Shown here: positions 1 to 7,150 of the stretch, piece after piece
Position numbering within the stretch: position 1 is the first letter of the stretch
How the letters are laid out: each line of letters opens with the position of its first letter
Source of the DNA: Spirochaetales bacterium
Lineage (GTDB): Bacteria; Spirochaetota; Spirochaetia; Treponematales; Treponemataceae
DNA length: 64,000 nucleotides
Assembly (NCBI GenBank): GCA_003252395.1
Contig: QKEL01000008.1
Coordinates: 604,024 to 668,023 of the forward strand
Direction: 5' to 3'
Translations under genes and position numbers: made by a program
Notes under the pieces: model-generated
The model's database searches: none
Told to the model about the DNA's origin: nothing
What the model saw: only the letters and a program-made list of their open reading frames with translations

Positions 1-1
1 G

Positions 2-385
2 AACTATTATTTTTTTACCTTTATCCGGCAGGGAAAAAACCGTTCGAACCCGGCCGGCGTCTCGCGGTTCGCAGCGCGGCAAAACGACGGAATACTTTCC
101 TACCGCTTTTACGTTGACCTTTCCGAAACGGCGCCGGGGGAGATAGCCCTGGCGGTGTACGACTATACGTTTTTTTGCGATATAGCCTATCCCGAAACGG
201 GAGCGGTAAAGCTTTCCTACGACCCCGCGCAGGTAAGTCCGCGGTTCGAGATAACGGAAAACCGGGACTACCCGGTGTACTACAATCCCCTCGGCGCGAT
301 AGACGACACGACGGTGTATTACCAATGGAAAAAGGGCTTGCAAACCTTTTATCCCCGGGAGATCAGGATCAACTATGGGCAATAA
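2..385 (+). CDS. DUF1007 family protein, C-terminal part
   Basis: The reading frame is already open at base 2 and runs to TAA at 383-385, so only the last ~127 residues are present and the true start lies upstream of the window. The visible protein begins NYYFFTFIRQG and contains VYDYTFFCDIAY, the beta-rich pattern typical of DUF1007 periplasmic proteins. Members of this family are usually encoded directly before NicO-type nickel/cobalt transporters, and that is the case here: the stop overlaps the next start by 11 bp, so the two are almost certainly co-translated. A role as a periplasmic partner in Ni/Co handling is inferred from that context only. Confidence 0.75.
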   Translation, partial: NYYFFTFIRQGKNRSNPAGVSRFAARQNDGILSYRFYVDLSETAPGEIALAVYDYTFFCDIAYPETGAVKLSYDPAQVSPRFEITENRDYPVYYNPLGAIDDTTVYYQWKKGLQTFYPREIRINYGQ

Positions 386-1301
386 GGGAAACGGGCGGCG
401 GGCGTACCTCGGCGCGTTCATACTCGCGCTTGCCGCGTTCGCATCGCCCCTGGCGGCCAATCCCTTTACGGCGCCGCAAGCCGGTTCCCCGGAGGCCTCC
501 GTTTTGCCCGCGGCCCGGCCGGTGCGCGCGGGCGCGGCCGATCCGTCGACGGTGGCCGTTCAGGCCTCGCTCCACCGACGGCTGGGAAGCCTGATGGCGG
601 CGTGGAAAGACAGCGCGGGGCCGAACGCCGCCTGGGGAATAGTCGGCGCGGCCTTCCTCTACGGCATTCTTCACGCCTTTGGGCCGGGTCACCGAAAGAC
701 CGTGGTATTCTCCCTCTATCTCGCCAAAAGCGCGCCGGTATGGGAACCGGCGGGGACGGGCTTCGCCCTGGCGCTCCTTCACGGCGGCGCCTCGATACTC
801 CTCATGCTCGCCCTTAAAGGCGTTCAGGGGGCGGTTTCTTCCCGGGCCGACAATATCGCTGCCTGGATGGAGGGAATTTCCTATGGACTGCTCATTCTCG
901 CGGCGGCGGCGCTCGCGGCGGGAGCCCTCAAGGGATTGGTAACGGGGAAGCATTCGCACGGGAGGGGCAACGCGACCTTGGGCACGATTCTGCTCACCGG
1001 CGCCTATCCCTGCCCCGGGGCGATCCTGGTCATGGTGCTCGCGGTAAGTCTCGGGTCGGTCGGCATCGGTATTTTCGCGGTCCTCGCCATGTCGTTTGGC
1101 ATGAGCGTGCCCATTGTCGCGGCCGGCTACCTCGCGTGGTTCGGCCGGAGCGGGGCGTTTTACGCGCTGAAGCGGAACGAGGCGCGCCTGACCCGGGTTT
1201 CCTCCGCCGTTGAGCTGGCGGGTTACCTAACGCTCCTCGCCTTTTCCGCGTACGTCGCCCTCCCCTTCCTCGCGGGCGCGCTCAAGACGGCGCTGGGATA
1301 A
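375..1301 (+). CDS. NicO/RcnA-like nickel/cobalt transporter
   Basis: 308-residue membrane protein with an N-terminal signal or first membrane segment (residues ~12-30) and about six further hydrophobic segments. The signature HAFGPGHRKT at ~residue 101 is the metal-binding histidine motif of the NicO (RcnA) family, and LTGAYPCPGAILVMVLA is the second conserved block. The family moves Ni2+/Co2+ across the inner membrane, mostly outward in RcnA. Start ATG at 375 overlaps the end of the DUF1007 gene, as in many two-gene nickel operons. Uptake versus efflux cannot be decided from sequence. Nickel demand (for example a hydrogenase) would suit a diazotrophic anaerobe, but no hydrogenase is in the window. 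Confidence 0.8.
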   Translation: MGNKGNGRRAYLGAFILALAAFASPLAANPFTAPQAGSPEASVLPAARPVRAGAADPSTVAVQASLHRRLGSLMAAWKDSAGPNAAWGIVGAAFLYGILHAFGPGHRKTVVFSLYLAKSAPVWEPAGTGFALALLHGGASILLMLALKGVQGAVSSRADNIAAWMEGISYGLLILAAAALAAGALKGLVTGKHSHGRGNATLGTILLTGAYPCPGAILVMVLAVSLGSVGIGIFAVLAMSFGMSVPIVAAGYLAWFGRSGAFYALKRNEARLTRVSSAVELAGYLTLLAFSAYVALPFLAGALKTALG

Positions 1302-1334
1302 AAAAAGCCCGAAACCCGCGCGGGGTCTCAGGCT
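1300..1334 (-). terminator. Intrinsic terminator of rubrerythrin gene
   Basis: Read on the minus strand, an AGCC...GGCT stem with an inner ACCC/GGGT helix is followed by a run of seven T. It lies 34 bp past the rubrerythrin stop codon. On the plus strand there is no T run, so it serves the minus-strand gene, although it also sits just past the NicO gene stop. Confidence 0.75.
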
Positions 1335-1367
1335 CTCGTTCGGTCGGCAAGCGCCGCCGCTCTTCGA

Positions 1368-1943
1368 TTACCAGTTTTCGGCGAGGCGCTCGAAATAGGA
1401 CTGGGGATGGGCGCAGGCGGGACACATCTTCGGGGCTTCCTTACCCACGTAAATAAAGCCGCAGTTGAGGCAGCGCCAGGTGGTGGGCGATTCCTGAACC
1501 CACATGTCGCCGTCTTCGATGTGCTTCGCCATGGCCTCGTAGCGCTTGGCGTGCTGTTTCTCGGCGACCGCGATGCTGTTCATGACGGCGGAGATGGTGT
1601 CGAAGCCCTCTTCCTTCGCGACCTTCGCGAAATCGGGATACATGTGCTGCCACTCATAGTTCTCGCCGTGGGCGGCCTGGAGGAGATTGTCCTTGGTAGT
1701 ACCGATCACGCCGGCGTCGCCGCCCGCGGGAATGGAAAGCTCGCCGCCCTCGAGGAACTTGAACAGGCGCTTCGCGTGCTCCTTTTCCTGGTCGGCCGTC
1801 TCGAGGAAAATCTGCTGGATCTGGATATAGCCTTCTTCCTTGGCCTTGCTCGCCCAGAACGTGTAGCGGTTACGGGCCTGAGACTCGCCCATGAAGGCGG
1901 CCAGCAGGTTCTTCTCGGTTTGGGTACCCTTTACGGATTTCAT
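1368..1943 (-). CDS. rbr: Rubrerythrin
   Basis: Non-haem iron peroxidase of anaerobes: reduces H2O2 to water in the cytoplasm. An N-terminal ferritin-like four-helix domain (residues ~1-140) carries the diiron ligands in ESQARNRY, EKEH and the later AEKQHAKR helix. A C-terminal rubredoxin-like domain has two Cys pairs, CLNCG and CPACAHPQ, for one Fe(SCys)4 site. Two ATGs lie in ATGCATATG; GGAGG sits 1 nt before the first and 7 nt before the second, so the second (1943) is chosen. The adjacent Fur-family regulator on the same strand and the terminator downstream suggest a peroxide-stress unit, probably with its own promoter. Confidence 0.95.
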   Translation of the reverse strand: MKSVKGTQTEKNLLAAFMGESQARNRYTFWASKAKEEGYIQIQQIFLETADQEKEHAKRLFKFLEGGELSIPAGGDAGVIGTTKDNLLQAAHGENYEWQHMYPDFAKVAKEEGFDTISAVMNSIAVAEKQHAKRYEAMAKHIEDGDMWVQESPTTWRCLNCGFIYVGKEAPKMCPACAHPQSYFERLAENW

Positions 1944-1998
1944 ATGCATTCCTCCAATTTATCCCGCGGTTTCGTACGAACCGCGTTTTTTTTCATAT

Positions 1999-2418
1999 TC
2001 AGGTGCCGGTCCCTGGGAAACCGCCCTTCTTGCTTTTTTGGCATTCCGGGCATATCCCGAAATAATCTATCCGGTGCCCGGTAACGAGATACCCCGAAAC
2101 CCGTTCCGCCTCGGCGTTCCTGAACGTTTCGGCGCTTAGGGGCAAGTCGTCTACCCGGCCGCACGACTCGCACATAATGTGATAATGCACGCTGGTGTCC
2201 GCGTCGAAGCGGTCATACGTACTGCCGGAACGAAGGACTAAAACAAGGCCCTGTTCCGCGAGGACCGAGAGGTTGCGATAGACCGTTCCCTGGCTCATGG
2301 CCGGGTACGCGGCCCTGAGCCGTTCATACAGCCATGCCGCGGTCGGATGGCTTTTGGTAGACCTCAAGAGGTCAAGAAGGGCCGCGCGTTGTTTGGTTTG
2401 CCTGTGCTGGATTGTCAT
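1999..2418 (-). CDS. Fur/PerR-family metalloregulator
   Basis: 139-residue protein with an N-terminal winged helix (KQRAALLDLLRS...YERLRAAYPAMSQGTVYRNL) and a C-terminal dimerisation domain. HYHIMCESCGR and CPECQ provide the two CxxC pairs of the structural zinc site. Best guess is PerR-like because it stands directly upstream of rubrerythrin, but Fur or Zur cannot be excluded. The open frame extends upstream to 2469, but that stretch is occupied by a near-consensus promoter (-35 at 2464-2469, -10 at 2441-2446), so the ATG at 2418 is the only start downstream of the predicted transcription start. The Shine-Dalgarno is weak (AGGA, 12 nt away). Confidence 0.85.
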   Translation of the reverse strand: MTIQHRQTKQRAALLDLLRSTKSHPTAAWLYERLRAAYPAMSQGTVYRNLSVLAEQGLVLVLRSGSTYDRFDADTSVHYHIMCESCGRVDDLPLSAETFRNAEAERVSGYLVTGHRIDYFGICPECQKSKKGGFPGTGT

Positions 2419-2440
2419 AACAGGAATAATTCCTATCAGT

Positions 2441-2469
2441 ATCATAAATCTCGCTCTCGGTTCTGTCAA
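2441..2469 (-). promoter_or_regulatory. Sigma-70 promoter of the Fur-family gene
   Basis: Minus strand: TTGACA (2464-2469), 17-bp spacer, TATGAT (2441-2446). Just downstream, AGGAATTATTCCT (2421-2433) is a palindrome between the start point and the ATG and could be an autoregulatory Fur/PerR-type operator; that is inference. Confidence 0.75.
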
Positions 2470-2526
2470 GCGAGTTTTCGGAACCGAGGATCGTTGTTTC
2501 TACCCGCGAATAGAGTGTAGAATCAA

Positions 2527-2539
2527 GTATCATTGATAC
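2527..2539. promoter_or_regulatory. 13-bp palindrome upstream of ketopantoate reductase-like gene
   Basis: GTATCA-T-TGATAC is a perfect inverted repeat 40 bp before the start codon at 2580, within the likely promoter region. It could be a repressor site. No matching regulator is identified. Confidence 0.35.
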
Positions 2540-2579
2540 AAGTATAGGGTACTGCGCGAAAAATGAAAGGGGTCTATCG

Positions 2580-3515
2580 ATGTTTAGTTATACGATCGTC
2601 GGAACGGGGGCGGTAGGGGGCTATTACGGCGCGAGGCTCGCGAAGGCCGGCGCCACCGTGCGATTTTTGGCCCGAAGCGATTATCAAGCCATAAAGGATA
2701 ATGGGTTAACCGTCGATTCAATCGCGGGCAATTTCACCTTGAACCCGGTGGAGGTCTACCGCGATAGCGCGGATATTCCCGAAAGCGACGTGATCGCCAT
2801 CGCCCTGAAAACCACCGCGAACGGCGAGCTGCCAAAACTCCTCGCGCCCCTCGTGAAGCCCGGCACCGTCATTCTGGTGATGCAAAACGGGTTAGGCATG
2901 GAAAGCGACATACAGGAAGCCTTCCCCCTGAGCGTGGTGACCGGCGCCCTGTGCTATATTTGCGCGCGAAAAGAGGGGCCGGGGAAGATCGTGCACCAGG
3001 ACAAGGGTTCCGTTACCGTAGGGGCGCTCACCGCCTCGCTCGACCCCGCTTCGCCCCATCGGGCCGCGCTGGCCGGGATCGCGAGCGACTTCGCCAAGTC
3101 GGGCGTTCCCGCGGAGGTTTCCGACAGCCTGGGAACCTCGCGCTGGAAAAAGCTTTTATGGAACGTGCCCTTCAACGGGCTTTCGGTGGCGCTCGATTGC
3201 GATACCCGGGAGATACTCGCCGAGCCGAGTTCCCGGCGCATGGCGATCCGGCTGATGGAGGAAGTGGCGCGCGGCGCGGCCGCCTGCGGCTTTCCCCTGG
3301 AAAAGGGCTCGATCGAGCGAATGGTGGGCTATACCGAAACCATGACGCCGTACGAGCCGAGCATGAAACTCGACTGGGATGCGGGGCGGCCCATGGAAAT
3401 AGAGGCCCTCTACCGCGCGCCCGTGCGGGCCGCCCGGTCCGCGGGGGTGGAGCTCGGGGCAATCGCGAGCTTAGGCGACCTTCTGGAGTTCATGGAAGCC
3501 AAAAAGAACAGCTGA
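2580..3515 (+). CDS. 2-dehydropantoate 2-reductase family protein
   Basis: 311 residues. N-terminal Rossmann fold with GTGAVGGYYGARL (residues 8-20), the NADP-binding motif of ApbA/PanE. The central ALKTTANGELP and MQNGLGME blocks and the C-terminal helical domain beginning WKKLLWNVPFNGLSV match the family; K in SRWKKLLWN is the conserved catalytic-region lysine. PanE reduces ketopantoate to pantoate in coenzyme A synthesis, but many paralogues act on other 2-oxo acids, so the substrate is uncertain. AAAGGGG lies 8 nt before the ATG. The gene stands alone between a divergent regulator and the STAS operon 67 bp downstream. Confidence 0.8.
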   Translation: MFSYTIVGTGAVGGYYGARLAKAGATVRFLARSDYQAIKDNGLTVDSIAGNFTLNPVEVYRDSADIPESDVIAIALKTTANGELPKLLAPLVKPGTVILVMQNGLGMESDIQEAFPLSVVTGALCYICARKEGPGKIVHQDKGSVTVGALTASLDPASPHRAALAGIASDFAKSGVPAEVSDSLGTSRWKKLLWNVPFNGLSVALDCDTREILAEPSSRRMAIRLMEEVARGAAACGFPLEKGSIERMVGYTETMTPYEPSMKLDWDAGRPMEIEALYRAPVRAARSAGVELGAIASLGDLLEFMEAKKNS

Positions 3516-3582
3516 TTGCCTTCCGGCACGCGCCCCGACTCATTTTTTTGCATCCCGAACGGAAAAGAGCCATACTTTCCGT

Positions 3583-3924
3583 ATGGAATCCTACATTACC
3601 GGACGCGTATGCGTCATAACGCCCACCGACAAACAGATCGACGTGATGAATTCCGACCGATTCGCCCGGGAACTGGGCGAACGGTTCGACGGAGAGCACG
3701 ATATCGTGCTGGACCTTCATAAGGTTCTCTTTTTGGATTCTTCGGCCCTGGGGAAGATCGTGGTTTTTTTGAGGACCGTCCGCGAGGCTCGGCGAAATAT
3801 CGCGTTCTGCGGCATGAACGACGCGGTAACCGTCCTCTTTCGCATGGTGCGCCTGACGCAGATCGCCACCGCCGTACCGACCCTCCCCGAAGCCCTCGCG
3901 GCCGTGGGAGCCCCCGCCGAATAA
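3583..3924 (+). CDS. STAS-domain anti-anti-sigma factor-like protein
   Basis: 113-residue single STAS domain. LDLHKVLFLDSSALGKIV (residues ~43-60) holds the conserved serine that is phosphorylated by an HATPase kinase and dephosphorylated by a PP2C phosphatase in partner-switching systems. The next gene encodes both a PP2C and an HATPase domain and overlaps by 1 bp (TAATG), so this is the expected partner. No good Shine-Dalgarno is seen. CCATAC at 3570-3575 pairs with GTATGG at 3581-3586 across the ATG, so a small hairpin may limit initiation (inference). Confidence 0.85.
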   Translation: MESYITGRVCVITPTDKQIDVMNSDRFARELGERFDGEHDIVLDLHKVLFLDSSALGKIVVFLRTVREARRNIAFCGMNDAVTVLFRMVRLTQIATAVPTLPEALAAVGAPAE

Positions 3925-5483
3925 TGGAAGCACCTCGCGCCGAGCGATTCATTGAGCTCGCCACGGCATTGGGCCTGGCCGTCATGCTGGTAGACGCGGA
4001 GACCCTGGGCGTGGTCGTTGCCTCCGATTCGGCGACTCGCCTCTTGAGCCTGGAACCGCGCGCAGTGGGCGAGAGGCCCGTATCCTGGCTTTCGTTCATT
4101 GACGGGGAGACCCTTTCCGAGGTACGGGCCTTCGCCCGTTCAGCGCGCGAAGACGGCGCCCCCAGCGTGCGGTTCAGCGCCGCCGGAACCTTCGGGAATT
4201 CCCAGACTATCAGAATGACCTTCCTCGCCGCCAAGGATATCGTTCCGGAGGGAACCCTCGCGGTGCGGCTCGATCCCGATTCCGCCCGGCAAATCGCCGA
4301 CCACGAGGCCGAACGGCTCAAGGAGAAGGAAATCGAGACCAGCGCCAGGATTCAGCAAACCCTCCTGGCCGGAAGCTATACCTTTGAGGCCCCCGGCGCG
4401 TCCTTCGCGGCGGAAACCATTCCCTCTCAGCAGGTGGACGGCGATTTTTACGAGTTTTACGAATTGGAGGAAGGGAGCGTCGACTTTCTCATCGGCGACG
4501 TTATGGGTAAGGGCCTACCCGCCGCCCTTACCGCGGCGACTCTCAAGGCGGCGGTCGCGAAGGCGATCATCAAGGAAGTGGTCGCTCACGGCGACGACGT
4601 TAACCCGAGCAGGGTCCTTTCCGAGGCGGAACGGCACATCGCGCCGGGCCTTATCGACATGGGCCGTTTCCTAACCCTTTATTACGGAAGGCTATCCGCC
4701 ACCCGGGGCCTGCTTCGCTTCATAGACGCGGGACACACGAGCTTTTTGTACTACGATTCGGCTCGCGACCAATGCTGGCAAGTAAAGGGCTCCAATATGC
4801 CCTTCGGTTTTACGGACGGTCAGGAACTCCGCTCCTATGCCCTTCCCTGTCACCGGGGCGATATCTTCCTATTCTATTCGGACGGCATTACCGAGGCCGA
4901 AAACGCCGAGGGAAGCCTCTTCTCCGCGCCGCGGCTTATGCAGCTTCTGGCCGCCCATACCGACCTGTCGCCGGAAAACCTCGTGAAAAAAACCCTATCC
5001 ATGGTGTTTTTCTATACCGCCGGCGCCTTCCGGGACGACGTAACCCTCCTGATCGCGAAAACAAGCCATGAGGGCCCAAAAATCCTTTGCCGATTCGCCG
5101 CGACGCTCGACCGGGAGGAAGCCGAAGCCCTCTCCCGGCTTCGCGAGGCCTTCGCGGGCGATTTCGCGGAATCGTACCCGGCGGGAAACCGGGAAATCGG
5201 CACCGAACTCTCGCTCGCGCTCGTGGAGGCGTTGGGAAACGTGATCAGGCATACCCAGGGGAAAGCGCAGATAGACTGGGAAATGACCGAGAACCGGGTC
5301 ACGGTCGGGCTTGAATTCCAAGGCAAGGAATACGATTGGTTCGCCACGAAAGAACCGGATATGGAAAGCTATCCCGATCACGGGTTCGGTTCGTGGCTCA
5401 TGCAGAAATCGGTCGATTCGATCCTCGTGCTGCGGGGTAAGAACGACGAAAACAGAATAGTCATGACGAGGGGCCTTGAATGA
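3924..5483 (+). CDS. PAS-like / SpoIIE phosphatase / HATPase signalling protein
   Basis: 519 residues in three parts. Residues ~1-135 look like a PAS-type sensor. Residues ~140-365 are a SpoIIE/PP2C phosphatase with VDGDFYEFYEL, IGDVMGKGLPAA, FYSDGITEA and FRDDVTLLI, supplying the metal-binding aspartates. Residues ~375-515 are an RsbW-like HATPase with ELSLALVEALGNVIRHT, the N box. The protein can thus in principle both phosphorylate and dephosphorylate a STAS protein such as the one encoded just upstream. It has no membrane segment. It is linked at both ends by overlaps (1 bp upstream, 4 bp ATGA downstream). Output is presumably the glycosyltransferase genes of the same operon, which is inference. 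Confidence 0.85.
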   Translation: MEAPRAERFIELATALGLAVMLVDAETLGVVVASDSATRLLSLEPRAVGERPVSWLSFIDGETLSEVRAFARSAREDGAPSVRFSAAGTFGNSQTIRMTFLAAKDIVPEGTLAVRLDPDSARQIADHEAERLKEKEIETSARIQQTLLAGSYTFEAPGASFAAETIPSQQVDGDFYEFYELEEGSVDFLIGDVMGKGLPAALTAATLKAAVAKAIIKEVVAHGDDVNPSRVLSEAERHIAPGLIDMGRFLTLYYGRLSATRGLLRFIDAGHTSFLYYDSARDQCWQVKGSNMPFGFTDGQELRSYALPCHRGDIFLFYSDGITEAENAEGSLFSAPRLMQLLAAHTDLSPENLVKKTLSMVFFYTAGAFRDDVTLLIAKTSHEGPKILCRFAATLDREEAEALSRLREAFAGDFAESYPAGNREIGTELSLALVEALGNVIRHTQGKAQIDWEMTENRVTVGLEFQGKEYDWFATKEPDMESYPDHGFGSWLMQKSVDSILVLRGKNDENRIVMTRGLE

Positions 5484-7150
5484 ACGAACGAGGAAAACCC
5501 CCGATCGGGATGAACGATCGGGTATGGTGGCTCGGCGGCGCCGAAAAGGATAACTACCTGCGGGAAAATACCTGGCTGATCGCCGCCGAGGGCAAGAGCG
5601 TCCTGATCGATCCGGGTCCCGTGCCGGGATTTCAGGCGATCTTCAAATCGTTCTCGTCGGTGGGAGACCTTCAGAATCTCACGGCGATCGCCGTTACCCA
5701 GGGGCACCCCGACGCCTGCGCAAGCCTGCCGCTTTGGGAAAAGGCGGGTTTCTCGGGCAAGATCATAGCCCATTGGAAAACGGCCCTTCTCCTGCCGTCT
5801 TTGGGAATCCGCTCGGCCTTCAGGTACGTATACCGCGATGAGACCGACGGGTCGGGCCAATTTTTGGGGTTGCGCCTCATTCCGCTGCCCAATCTCGGCA
5901 ACGGGGGTTCCCTCGCGCTTTACGATAGCGGGACGAAAACCCTTTTCAGCGGCAACCTTTTCGGTTTCTACGGCAGGAATAGCCCGCTGCTCGGCGCGCC
6001 GGATTCGCTCGAGCGGGTTGCGCAATACCATGCGCTTCACGTTCCCTCAGGCGAACTCCTCTCCCGCGCGCTGGATACCCTCGAACCCCTCGAGGCGCGG
6101 CTGGTATGCCCGCAGCACGGAAGCGCGCGTTCAGGAGACATTCCCGAATTGTTCGCGAAACTCAGGGCGGGAAGCTACGGCGGGGATGCCCAAGGGGACG
6201 CGGAATTCGATCCCGCCCAGGAGACCGAACTGGAGCTCCTGCGGAAGGAGCACCTCCGGCTTCAGGAGAATCTCGTCCTCGGACAGGACGATATCATGCT
6301 AGACCGGCTCACGGGCCTGTACAACCGAACCTTTCTCGACGAGTTCTTTCCCGCCTTCGTAGCGGGAAATCCCGACGGGGCCATCGCCTCCTTCCGGCTG
6401 GACGGCCTGAAGGCCCTGGCGGGCGAAGAGGGCGAATCCGCCGTCGAGACCGCCTTGAGGATATTCGCGGGCATCGTGGTGGAGACGAGGGGCGCGCAAA
6501 CCATGGCGTTCCGCGATTCCGGCCCGTCGGTACTCCTTCTCTTTCAAGACGAAGAGGCGGCGATTCCCGAGCTACTGCGGCTCCAAAAGGCCGTTTCCGC
6601 CTCGCAGGCCTTTTCTCGCCGGATGACCGCCAGCGGCGCGGTCGCCTTTTGCGCGGAATCCACCGATCCCACGGTCTTGACCGAAACACTGAGGGAACGC
6701 ACCCGCGTCCGGGACGGCATGGGGCCCGGAAGCATCTGCGTGAGTACGGAAGGCAACGAACCGATGCGGGAAGGATCGCTCCTCCTGGTGGAAAGCGATC
6801 GCGCCCTCGCGCGGCTCTTTGCCGATTTTTTCGCCGCCCTCCGCTTCGACGTGCAGACCGCGGGAACCGGCGAGGAGGCCCTGGCGGCCATATCGCGCAA
6901 ACCCCCGGCCTTGGTGGTCTGCGAGGAACGGTTCCCCCTTTCGGACGTCTTCGCCGTGCACGAGTCCTTCGCCCGGGGCACGGGCACCAAGGGGCGCAAC
7001 TTTATCATGCTTACCGAACGGAAAAACGACCGCTTGATTAAGCGCGCCTTCGAGTCGGGAATTCGGTACGTGCTCGAGAAGCCGGTAGCCCTATCGGAAC
7101 TTGAATACCTCGCGAAAGCGCTCTGGGAGGATACCCTTGCGGAACGTTAA
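5480..7150 (+). CDS. Degenerate MBL-fold / GGDEF-like / receiver fusion protein
   Basis: 556 residues. Residues ~1-230 resemble the ODP-type metallo-beta-lactamase fold, but the canonical HxExDH ligand string reads QGHPDA and the later SGD aspartate is Asn (LFSGNLFG); only PQHGS keeps its His. After a short coiled coil (~236-265), residues ~268-420 start like a diguanylate cyclase (DRLTGLYNRTFLDEFF) but lack the GGDEF signature, which reads DSGPSVLLL. Residues ~432-550 are a receiver domain in which the phosphoacceptor Asp is replaced by Glu (LVVCEERFP), while the conserved Lys remains in LEKPV. All three parts therefore look catalytically altered, suggesting a scaffold or ligand-sensing regulator of the operon. 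Overlaps the previous gene by 4 bp. Confidence 0.75.
   Translation: MNERGKPPIGMNDRVWWLGGAEKDNYLRENTWLIAAEGKSVLIDPGPVPGFQAIFKSFSSVGDLQNLTAIAVTQGHPDACASLPLWEKAGFSGKIIAHWKTALLLPSLGIRSAFRYVYRDETDGSGQFLGLRLIPLPNLGNGGSLALYDSGTKTLFSGNLFGFYGRNSPLLGAPDSLERVAQYHALHVPSGELLSRALDTLEPLEARLVCPQHGSARSGDIPELFAKLRAGSYGGDAQGDAEFDPAQETELELLRKEHLRLQENLVLGQDDIMLDRLTGLYNRTFLDEFFPAFVAGNPDGAIASFRLDGLKALAGEEGESAVETALRIFAGIVVETRGAQTMAFRDSGPSVLLLFQDEEAAIPELLRLQKAVSASQAFSRRMTASGAVAFCAESTDPTVLTETLRERTRVRDGMGPGSICVSTEGNEPMREGSLLLVESDRALARLFADFFAALRFDVQTAGTGEEALAAISRKPPALVVCEERFPLSDVFAVHESFARGTGTKGRNFIMLTERKNDRLIKRAFESGIRYVLEKPVALSELEYLAKALWEDTLAER

Noticed and set aside
375..959. Long antisense frames opposite GC-rich genes (for example 369-959, 8646-9608, 26450-28204)
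   Set aside because: They are shadows caused by high GC at third codon positions; no domain or Shine-Dalgarno, and the sense genes are clear.
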